This document shows, in pieces, positions 1 to 5,086 of a stretch of 5,086 nucleotides of DNA. The DNA is from Gammaproteobacteria bacterium (GTDB taxonomy: Bacteria; Pseudomonadota; Gammaproteobacteria; Steroidobacterales; Steroidobacteraceae): NCBI GenBank assembly GCA_028293775.1, contig JAQGOD010000180.1:1-5086 (forward strand), read 5' to 3'. Below the pieces are notes generated by a model, which ran no database searches, had not been told where the DNA came from, and saw only the letters and a program-made list of their open reading frames with translations. The position numbers were made by a program, and so were the translations under genes. Position 1 is the first letter of the stretch. Each line of letters opens with the position of its first letter.

Positions 1-239
1 CGGACATCCAAGGACTTAGGCGTCTGCGCGATCAAGGCAGCTTGAAGGAAGGCATGCTGCCCAAGGCCACCGCCATCGAGAATGCGATTCGCGGCGGCGT
101 ACGGCGCGTGCATGTCATCAGCTACAAGGCAGCCGACAGTTTGCTTGCGGAAGTTTTTACCAACGAGGGTACCGGCACGCTCGTGGTGGCGGATTTGGGC
201 GCCTTGAGCCCCGCCGAACAATTGCCTCAGCCGTCATGA
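1..239 (+). CDS. argB: Acetylglutamate kinase ArgB, C-terminal fragment (5' end outside window)
   Basis: This is the last 78 codons of a gene that enters from the left; the frame is open from base 3 with no stop until TGA at 237-239. The family phosphorylates N-acetylglutamate with ATP, the second step of arginine synthesis, in the cytoplasm. The visible part matches the C-terminal end of amino-acid kinases: a GMLPK segment (bases 51-65), corresponding to the GGMIPK region that lies near the nucleotide site in the family, then GGVRRVHVIS, and the closing FTNEGTGTL element typical of ArgB. About 17 further residues follow that element. No GNAT acetyltransferase domain follows, so this is not the kinase-synthase fusion known from Xanthomonas. 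The stop overlaps the argH start by 4 bp (ATGA), which supports the arginine assignment over another amino-acid kinase. Most of the catalytic domain is not visible. Confidence 0.88.
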   Translation, partial: DIQGLRRLRDQGSLKEGMLPKATAIENAIRGGVRRVHVISYKAADSLLAEVFTNEGTGTLVVADLGALSPAEQLPQPS

Positions 240-1426
240 CCCGGCTTTGGGACAAGGGAAGCTCGCTCGACGCGCAGGTATTGAAGTACACCGCGGGCGA
301 CGATCACGTCCTGGACAATCGACTGGTGCGCTACGACATCCTCGCCTCCATTGCGCACGCCGAAATGCTCGGCGAGAACAAGCTCCTGTCGGCGGAAGAT
401 CTCGCCGCAATTCGAGCCGCACTAACCGCCATCGCCGAGGAACATGTGCTCGGGAAGTGGCAGGTGTCGCTCGAAGATGAGGATTGCCAGACTGCCATCG
501 AGAATCTGCTGACGGCGCGCATCGGACCGGCCGGCGGCCGCTTGCATGCGGGGCGCTCGCGAAACGATCAGGTGCTCGCGGCTTTACGGCTCTACATGCG
601 GGACGCGGCGGAGTCCTTGAGCCAGAGCGCCGTCGCCGTGGCCGATGCGCTCGATCGCTTGGGCGTGCATCACGGCGATCAGCCGCTTCCGGGCTACACG
701 CACATGCAACAGGCGATGCCGAGCAGCGTGGCACTGTGGGCGGGCGGGTTTGCGGCTGAGCTGCGCGACGATGCGGAAGGCCTGCAGCTCACGCAGCGGC
801 GCATCGGCAAGAACCCCTTGGGATCGGCGGCGGGCTTCGGCACGCCGAATCTCGACATCAGCCGCGAATCCACGCGCCGGCGCTTGGGATTCGCAGTCAC
901 CCACGAGCCGGTGACGGCGGTGCAGCTCTCGCGCGGCAAAGCCGAGGCGCAGCTGCTGTTCGAAATCACACTGCTGACGCAGGACGTAGGCAGGCTCGCG
1001 GCCGACCTGATGCTTTTTTATTCGCAAGAATTCGGCTACGTGAGCTTGCCGCCGGCGTTCACCACCGGCTCCTCGATCATGCCGCAAAAGCGCAACCCGG
1101 ATGTGTTCGAGCTGATGCGCGGCCGCAGCGCCGTGGCGCAGGCGGCGCTCAACGAAGTGCTCGGCATCACGCAGAAACTGACCTCCGGATATCACCGCGA
1201 TTTGCAGCTCATCAAGCCGCCGCTGTTTCGGGGCATCGATTCCTGCCTGCAAACCCTCAAAATCCTGCCGAGTGCACTGGATGGCGTGCGCTTTCGGCCG
1301 GAAAATATTCGGCTCGATCCTTCGATCCATGCCGCCGCCGCGGCGAATGCATTGGTGTCGAAGGAAGGCATTCCATTTCGCGAGGCCTACCGCCAGGTGG
1401 CCGCAAAAATCAAGGATAAAGAATGA
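236..1426 (+). CDS. argH: Argininosuccinate lyase ArgH, short C-terminal form
   Basis: The 396-residue product belongs to the fumarase/aspartase superfamily. ArgH splits argininosuccinate into arginine and fumarate, the last step of arginine synthesis, and acts as a cytoplasmic homotetramer. Visible motifs are the substrate-binding GRSRNDQ at residues 107-112, GYTHMQQAMPSS at 153-164 with the catalytic-region His156, NPLGSAAG at 193-200, LSRGKAEAQ at 231-239, and the superfamily signature GSSIMPQKRNPD at 278-289, whose loop serines and Lys285 are expected in the active site. SGYHRDLQ at 317-324 is also ArgH-typical. The ATG overlaps the argB stop, and no Shine-Dalgarno is evident, so translation is probably coupled. 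The protein ends just after FREAYRQV (382-389), where E. coli ArgH (about 457 residues) has some 60 more. The stop overlaps the next start, so the short end does not look like sequencing damage. Confidence 0.95.
   Translation: MTRLWDKGSSLDAQVLKYTAGDDHVLDNRLVRYDILASIAHAEMLGENKLLSAEDLAAIRAALTAIAEEHVLGKWQVSLEDEDCQTAIENLLTARIGPAGGRLHAGRSRNDQVLAALRLYMRDAAESLSQSAVAVADALDRLGVHHGDQPLPGYTHMQQAMPSSVALWAGGFAAELRDDAEGLQLTQRRIGKNPLGSAAGFGTPNLDISRESTRRRLGFAVTHEPVTAVQLSRGKAEAQLLFEITLLTQDVGRLAADLMLFYSQEFGYVSLPPAFTTGSSIMPQKRNPDVFELMRGRSAVAQAALNEVLGITQKLTSGYHRDLQLIKPPLFRGIDSCLQTLKILPSALDGVRFRPENIRLDPSIHAAAAANALVSKEGIPFREAYRQVAAKIKDKE
1412..1416 (+). promoter_or_regulatory. Ribosome binding site of the thioesterase gene
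   Basis: AAGGA lies 6 nt before the ATG at 1423, inside the last codons of argH. It supports this start together with the ATGA overlap, and suggests that ribosomes can initiate here as well as by coupling. Confidence 0.55.
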
Positions 1427-1860
1427 GCATTTGGCGCAGCGTACAAAGCATCGAACAATTGAACGCCAACGGCTGCGGGACGTTGATCGAGAATTTGGGG
1501 ATTTTGTTCACGCAGATCGGCGATGATTTCGTGCGCGGCACGATGCCCGTGGACACGCGAACCGCTCAGCCTTACGGTCTCTTGCACGGCGGCGCATCGG
1601 TGGCACTCGCGGAGACCTTGGGCAGCACCGGGGCCGCCATGTGCGTGGATGCGGCTGACTATCAAGTGGTCGGGCAAGAGATCAATGCCAATCACGTGCG
1701 TGCGGCGCGCAGCGGCTTGGTGACCGGCACGGCGCGGGCAGTGCATGTCGGCGGAAGAACGCAGGTTTGGTCCATCGACATCGTGAACGAGTCTCAAAAG
1801 CTGGTCTGCATTTCGCGCATCACCATGGCCGTCATCAAGCGCGGCGCGCTCGGCTCTTAG
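1423..1860 (+). CDS. Hotdog-fold acyl-CoA thioesterase, YdiI/MenI-like
   Basis: The 145-residue product is the usual size for a single PaaI/YdiI-type hotdog domain. It matches E. coli YdiI (MenI) along most of its length as I remember that sequence: an LGI..T..GDD segment at residues 25-35, MPVDTRT at 41-47, QP.GLLHGGAS at 49-59, and ALAETLGS at 61-68. By that alignment Gln49, His55 and the catalytic Glu64 correspond to Gln48, His54 and Glu63 of YdiI. Such enzymes hydrolyse aromatic or beta-hydroxyaryl acyl-CoA thioesters; YdiI acts on 1,4-dihydroxy-2-naphthoyl-CoA in menaquinone synthesis. No menaquinone gene is visible here, so the substrate is open. The start overlaps the argH stop by 4 bp, making this a member of the arginine operon by position. 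No signal peptide is seen; it should be cytoplasmic. Fold and class are secure; the MenI role is not. Confidence 0.9.
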   Translation: MSIWRSVQSIEQLNANGCGTLIENLGILFTQIGDDFVRGTMPVDTRTAQPYGLLHGGASVALAETLGSTGAAMCVDAADYQVVGQEINANHVRAARSGLVTGTARAVHVGGRTQVWSIDIVNESQKLVCISRITMAVIKRGALGS

Positions 1861-1894
1861 AACTTTGCGCTGGCATTTGTAGCCCTAAGAGGCG

Positions 1895-1900
1895 TATCTT
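1895..1900 (+). promoter_or_regulatory. Candidate -10 element for a leaderless isomerase mRNA
   Basis: TATCTT matches four of six consensus -10 positions and ends exactly 7 nt before the ATG at 1908, which would put transcription start at or next to the start codon. No convincing -35 is seen 16-18 bp upstream. The only purine-rich stretch, AAGAGG at 1887-1892, lies 15 nt from the ATG, too far for a normal ribosome binding site. Prediction from spacing alone. Confidence 0.3.
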
Positions 1901-1907
1901 TTGCGCC

Positions 1908-2705
1908 ATGAAAAAATCTACCGTCGGTAATTTGCGCCAGGCGTGCAGCCTGTGGGTCCTCGTGGGTTTGTCGGCAACTGGCCTAGCCCAAACTCCCCCT
2001 CCGGCATCGAGACCGCCTCCGGCCACCGCGCCCGGCGCCGATCCGGGACCTCCCGCCACACCTGATCAGATCAGCCATGCGTTCGGCTTGATATTCGGCT
2101 CGCAAATGCACAATGCGGGGATCACCAACGAAGTGGTGCCCGAGGCCATCATGCGAGGCATCAAGGAAGGTCTGCAGGGCCAGCAACCGTCGCAGGCCGA
2201 TCAGATGCAAATACAGGCGTTCGTGCGCCAGGTGAGCGAAGCGGCGGCGGCGCGCAATCAGGTGGCAGCGAAGGAATTCCTGGCGCGCAACGGTAAAGAA
2301 AAAGGCGTGGTCACGACCCCTTCCGGATTGCAGTACAAGATTGTCGCTTCGGGCGATAAAAAGGGCCCTGCGGTTCAAGCCAGCGACACGGTGACCGTCG
2401 ACTATCGCGGCAAGCTGATCGATGGCTCGGAATTCGATAGCTCCTACTCGCGCGGCCAAGCTGCGACCTTTCCGGTCACGGGCGTCATCAAAGGTTGGCA
2501 GGAGGCGCTGGTCATGATGAAACCCGGCGCCAAATGGGTGCTGTTCGTGCCGCCTGAGCTGGCCTACGGCCCGGCGGCCAAACCAAAAATTCCCGGAAAC
2601 TCGGTACTCATCTTCGATGTGAATTTGCTGAGCGTCGAGCCGCGCAATGCGCCGCCGAAAGCTCCGCCGGGCACTCCGCCCTCGCCGCCGCATACGAATA
2701 AGTAA
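1908..2705 (+). CDS. Exported FKBP-type peptidyl-prolyl cis-trans isomerase, FkpA/Mip-like
   Basis: The 265-residue product catalyses cis-trans isomerisation of prolyl bonds and probably works as a periplasmic folding catalyst or chaperone. The start is ATG 1908, because it gives a signal peptide (KK then a hydrophobic stretch, likely cleavage after GLA at residue 27). The same frame is open back to 1767, but that extension overlaps the thioesterase gene. A proline-rich linker covers 29-52. An FKBP_N-like helical region covers about 53-128 (HAFGLIFGSQM at 57-67), followed by TPSGLQYK at 137-144 and the FKBP domain at about 158-243. Active-site residues of FKBP12 are matched by Tyr166, Phe176, Asp177, Phe188, Val193, Ile194, Trp197, Tyr220, Ile228 and Phe236. 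A second proline-rich tail follows at 249-261. The gene sits 47 bp after the thioesterase and converges on the phosphoesterase with a 9-bp gap. It could be read through from the arg operon or use its own promoter. Confidence 0.92.
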   Translation: MKKSTVGNLRQACSLWVLVGLSATGLAQTPPPASRPPPATAPGADPGPPATPDQISHAFGLIFGSQMHNAGITNEVVPEAIMRGIKEGLQGQQPSQADQMQIQAFVRQVSEAAAARNQVAAKEFLARNGKEKGVVTTPSGLQYKIVASGDKKGPAVQASDTVTVDYRGKLIDGSEFDSSYSRGQAATFPVTGVIKGWQEALVMMKPGAKWVLFVPPELAYGPAAKPKIPGNSVLIFDVNLLSVEPRNAPPKAPPGTPPSPPHTNK

Positions 2706-2714
2706 TTGCTCCCG

Positions 2715-4412
2715 CTAGCGGAATAAATCGAGCGCATTGGTGAGATCGCCCATGGGCGGCTCGCCATGCGCCGCGAGTCCGCTGTCGCGCTGCGCGATGC
2801 CGGGCAGTTGTTCAAGATCGAAGCGGCGCGTGATCAGGCGCAGGATGGATTCCGTGTCGTACTGCGTGTGATCCACGGTGCCGCGCTTGGCGAAGGGCGA
2901 AACGATCAGTGCAGGAATGCGTGCCGCAGGACCTAAGAGGTCGGCTTGCGGCGGGGCGACATGGTCCCAGGCACCGCCAAACTCGTCATAGGTGATGATG
3001 ATCACCATGTGATTCCACTGCGGGCCGGCTCGCAGCTTCGCCACCAAATCGGCGATGTGCGCATCGCCCTCGGCGACCGAGGCGTAGCCGGGATGCTGAT
3101 TCACGTTACCTTGCGGCTTGTAGAAGGCCACCTGCGGCAGTTGCCCGGCGGCGGCGGCGGCGAGCAAATCTTGGTAGTCCTTCAAGTGCGCGGCGCGATA
3201 CTCCGCATGCGCGGCCGGATCGAAGCGCTCGAAGTAATTGAAGGGCTGGTGATGCGCCTGGAAATCCGGATTGCCTCCGGCCGTGGGCGGCGCGTAGATC
3301 ACGTTGCGCGTTCTCGAGGGCGGGCGGGTGCCATCCGCTACGGCGGCCTTCCACGAACCGGCATACCAGGCCCAGCCGATGCGTTTTGAATCCAGCAGAT
3401 CGCCGATGGTGGTGCGCGTTTGCGGCGGCATCGTGGTGGGATTATCGGGATCGGCATAGGCGAAACTGGCATCGCTTGGCGCCGGCTTGTTGCGGCTGGG
3501 CTGATACGGCGGCTGCATGGTGTTCACGGCGTAGAACTTGCCGTCTCCGAAATAATTGAGCGGCGCGATGTCGCCGCTCAGGACGAAGGTGGGCGCATCA
3601 TCCAGCGCGGACGGTGCCGGTGTTGCCGCCGTTTTCAGGCGAGGCAACCAGCGACCGCTCGAATCCTTCTCGAGCGAAGCGATCGAGGGCTTCGCCGCCG
3701 CGGTATCGGCGTTGGGGTACTCGGGAGCGCAGGCGCAGATCAGATATTGATGGTTGAGGAACGAGCCGCCGAACGCGCCCTGGAAGAAGTTATCCGCGAG
3801 CACGAATTCCTTGGCCAAGGCAAATAGCGATGAATGACTGTAGTCGTAGTACCCCATGGTCAGCCCGCCGGCGTCCGACCACGCCGCGTAGGCGTCGTTC
3901 TTGCCGCCGTCGATCTGCATCTGGTGCTCGTAGAAGCGATGCCACAAGTCACGCGTGACGGTCTCGGTGGACAGCGTGGCCTGCGATTGCGCGGTGAAAC
4001 CGTGCTCGATCGAGAACGGCGCGTTCGGCAAGCCGACACTTTGCTGCTGCGTGATCACCGGTGTGACGCCGGGGACCGTCACGCCGCCCCACGTCGGCGG
4101 CAGAACGGGCAGCACGGATCCATTGCGATCGACCTGCGGCTTGTAGGTCGGCAGGGGCTTGCCGTTTTCATCGATGACTTCGCGGAGGCCCCGGGCGCCG
4201 GGGAAATTGCCGTACAAATTATCGAAAGCGCGATTCTCGGCATAAATCACGACAATGGTTTCAACCTGGGTCTGCAGCGCGCGCGTAGTAGCTGTAACGC
4301 CGTCCGAGCGCTGCGGGGCCTCGACAAAATTCGTCTGACAGCCGCAAAGCGCAGCGACCACACTTAAGCTCAGCAGAGACGACTGCGCGCGTGATCGCGA
4401 GAGGTGTTTCAT
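2715..4412 (-). CDS. AcpA-type acid phosphatase / phospholipase C-family phosphoesterase, probable lipoprotein
   Basis: The 565-residue product belongs to the phosphoesterase family that includes Francisella acid phosphatase AcpA and bacterial phospholipases C. Members hydrolyse phosphomonoesters or phosphodiesters outside the cytoplasm. Motifs in order are YAENRAFD at 57-64 (Glu59 and Asn60 as metal ligands), FGGSFLNHQ at 214-222 with Ser217 in the nucleophile position (AcpA-like serine, where phospholipases C have threonine), HHQPFNYFERF at 387-397, NVNQHPGY at 436-443, and YDEFGG.WDH at 475-484 (Asp476, Glu477 and His484 as further ligands). This pattern favours a phosphatase over a true phospholipase C, but the substrate is unknown. 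The N-terminus has a basic segment, a hydrophobic stretch and a lipobox-like LCGC with Cys25 as the lipidation site; there is no twin arginine, so export should be by Sec. ATG 4412 is the only start that keeps the signal peptide. It lies 36 bp downstream of the barrel gene on the same strand. Confidence 0.92.
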   Translation of the reverse strand: MKHLSRSRAQSSLLSLSVVAALCGCQTNFVEAPQRSDGVTATTRALQTQVETIVVIYAENRAFDNLYGNFPGARGLREVIDENGKPLPTYKPQVDRNGSVLPVLPPTWGGVTVPGVTPVITQQQSVGLPNAPFSIEHGFTAQSQATLSTETVTRDLWHRFYEHQMQIDGGKNDAYAAWSDAGGLTMGYYDYSHSSLFALAKEFVLADNFFQGAFGGSFLNHQYLICACAPEYPNADTAAAKPSIASLEKDSSGRWLPRLKTAATPAPSALDDAPTFVLSGDIAPLNYFGDGKFYAVNTMQPPYQPSRNKPAPSDASFAYADPDNPTTMPPQTRTTIGDLLDSKRIGWAWYAGSWKAAVADGTRPPSRTRNVIYAPPTAGGNPDFQAHHQPFNYFERFDPAAHAEYRAAHLKDYQDLLAAAAAGQLPQVAFYKPQGNVNQHPGYASVAEGDAHIADLVAKLRAGPQWNHMVIIITYDEFGGAWDHVAPPQADLLGPAARIPALIVSPFAKRGTVDHTQYDTESILRLITRRFDLEQLPGIAQRDSGLAAHGEPPMGDLTNALDLFR

Positions 4413-4419
4413 GCGCGCC

Positions 4420-4425
4420 AGTATA
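4420..4425 (-). promoter_or_regulatory. Candidate -10 element for a leaderless phosphoesterase mRNA
   Basis: Read on the minus strand this is TATACT (five of six consensus positions), ending 7 nt before the ATG at 4412, so a transcript would start at about the A of ATG. The intervening GGCGCGC is not a Shine-Dalgarno. A TTGACG lies upstream (4441-4436) but is only 10 bp from the hexamer, too close for a normal sigma-70 -35. The hexamer is bracketed by two TGCGCGC copies on the plus strand (4412-4418 and 4430-4436). Confidence 0.35.
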
Positions 4426-4448
4426 ACGGTGCGCGCGTCAAGTTTTGC

Positions 4449-5072
4449 CTAGAACTGCCACAGCGCGCTGACCATCAACGCGCTCGGATCTCCGTATGGC
4501 GAGCTGATGCGCTCGTATTCGCCTCGCACGATGAGGCCGAAGGGAAATTTAGATTGCACGCCCGCGCCATAGGCGACCCGGGTATCGATTACTTGGTGGC
4601 GAGAAACGGGCACGAAGTTAGGGCAAGGCGTCTGATCGGTACAAGCTTGCTGGACGAAGTCGGTGAGGTTTGTGGAGAGCCGCGCCGCGCCAACTTTGGC
4701 GAAAATGTCGAGGTACGGTATGGGGATGGGCAGGTAACCGACGGCAAATACCGCCGGGGCCCGGGGATGAGAATCGCTGCCGGAAACGTTGAAGTCGTAA
4801 TTATGATGCCGAGACGGTTGACCGAAATCGATGTATTCAGCCTCGATCCCGATCAACTTGATCGGCCTGATGCCCACGATTGCTTGCCACGCGGTTTGGT
4901 AATCGTTGAAGTACCCGGGATATCCGTACCGGGAGTCGTCGCTCCGGATTTGGGATTCGCCGGCACCGGCGCCGACGTAAAATCCCAGTACATTATCGGC
5001 GAACGCCGCTCCCGACGCGCCGCACGCAGCCACCGCGAGCAAGGTTAGGCCCAAGGTCTTTGAAATCCGCAT
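4449..5072 (-). CDS. Outer-membrane beta-barrel protein, probably eight-stranded
   Basis: The 207-residue product looks like a small OmpA/OmpX-size barrel. A signal peptide with likely cleavage at AFA|D after residue 25 is followed at once by a typical first strand, LGFYVGAGAG (29-38). Alternating strands appear near 61-71, 73-83, 105-115, 119-130, 164-173, 177-187 and 198-207, eight in all by eye. The chain ends in Trp-Gln-Phe, and a C-terminal phenylalanine is the usual signal for the BAM assembly machinery. Cys144 and Cys150 could form a disulfide in a loop. A VAAC at 14-17 resembles a lipobox, but the barrel pattern favours signal peptidase I. ATG 5072 is chosen over TTG 5084 because GGAGG lies 5 nt before it and lies within the longer reading. 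Some stretches are lower in GC (48% at 4801-4860 by hand count) than the neighbouring gene. Function is unknown: porin, adhesin or structural roles all fit. Confidence 0.85.
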   Translation of the reverse strand: MRISKTLGLTLLAVAACGASGAAFADNVLGFYVGAGAGESQIRSDDSRYGYPGYFNDYQTAWQAIVGIRPIKLIGIEAEYIDFGQPSRHHNYDFNVSGSDSHPRAPAVFAVGYLPIPIPYLDIFAKVGAARLSTNLTDFVQQACTDQTPCPNFVPVSRHQVIDTRVAYGAGVQSKFPFGLIVRGEYERISSPYGDPSALMVSALWQF

Positions 5073-5077
5073 ACGAA

Positions 5078-5082
5078 CCTCC
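5078..5082 (-). promoter_or_regulatory. Strong Shine-Dalgarno of the barrel gene
   Basis: GGAGG on the minus strand lies 5 nt before the ATG at 5072 and decides the start. The promoter itself must lie beyond the right edge of the window. Confidence 0.85.
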
Positions 5083-5086
5083 AAAT

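Noticed and set aside
584..1330. Long minus-strand open frame (248 codons) inside argH
   Set aside because: It lies opposite a clear ArgH with all family motifs; the translation is Arg/His-rich, as expected for an antisense shadow in GC-rich DNA.
1767..1907. Upstream in-frame extension of the isomerase to a start at 1767
   Set aside because: It would overlap the thioesterase by 94 bp and bury the signal peptide. The ATG at 1908 gives a normal exported protein.
1983..2693. Minus-strand open frame (236 codons) opposite the FKBP gene
   Set aside because: The FKBP active-site residues are complete on the plus strand; the antisense product is Arg-rich and shows no family features.
2712..2721. 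Perfect palindrome CCGCTAGCGG between the convergent genes, considered as a bidirectional terminator
   Set aside because: It has no loop, so a folded stem would be only 3 bp with no following T-run. It also contains the phosphoesterase stop codon.
3140..3165. GGCGGCGGCGGCG run, considered as a repeat element
   Set aside because: It encodes an alanine run (about residues 417-422) in the phosphoesterase and is simple codon-level repetition in a GC-rich gene.
4404..5048. Long plus-strand open frame (214 codons) opposite the barrel gene
   Set aside because: The minus-strand reading has a signal peptide, a strand pattern, a terminal phenylalanine and a strong Shine-Dalgarno. The plus-strand translation is Arg/Gly-rich with no recognisable motif.
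5073..5084. TTG start at 5084 for the barrel gene
   Set aside because: It would place the Shine-Dalgarno inside the coding region; ATG 5072 has ideal spacing and a clean signal peptide.

Overview
The window reads as an ordinary chromosomal stretch of a fairly GC-rich gammaproteobacterium. The placement is inferred from protein resemblance (an enterobacterial YdiI-like thioesterase, an FkpA/Mip-type isomerase, an outer-membrane barrel, Gram-negative signal peptides). A Xanthomonadales, Steroidobacterales or Nevskiales-like lineage is the best guess, but nothing in the window proves it. I see no RNA gene, insertion sequence, CRISPR array, prophage or attachment site.

Positions 1-1860 (+ strand) hold the end of an arginine-biosynthesis operon: the 3' end of argB (acetylglutamate kinase), a complete argH (argininosuccinate lyase), and a hotdog-fold acyl-CoA thioesterase. 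The three genes are linked by two ATGA start/stop overlaps (236-239 and 1423-1426), so they are almost certainly cotranscribed and translationally coupled. ArgH lacks the usual C-terminal 60 or so residues of the family. The thioesterase closely resembles E. coli YdiI/MenI and is not an arginine enzyme.

After a 47-bp gap, positions 1908-2705 (+) encode an exported FKBP-type peptidyl-prolyl isomerase with proline-rich segments at both ends. It converges, with a 9-bp gap, on a leftward pair. That pair is an outer-membrane beta-barrel protein (5072-4449) followed 36 bp downstream by a large AcpA-type phosphoesterase with a probable lipoprotein signal (4412-2715). The isomerase, barrel and phosphoesterase are all predicted envelope proteins, so the right two thirds of the window is an envelope cluster next to a metabolic operon.

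The most unusual signal is regulatory. Both the isomerase and the phosphoesterase lack a Shine-Dalgarno sequence, and each has a -10-like hexamer (TATCTT, TATACT) exactly 7 nt before its ATG, the geometry expected of leaderless mRNAs. The barrel gene, by contrast, has a textbook GGAGG. I do not see a wholly new system here. The coding space is filled by recognisable families, and no non-coding stretch exceeds about 50 bp.
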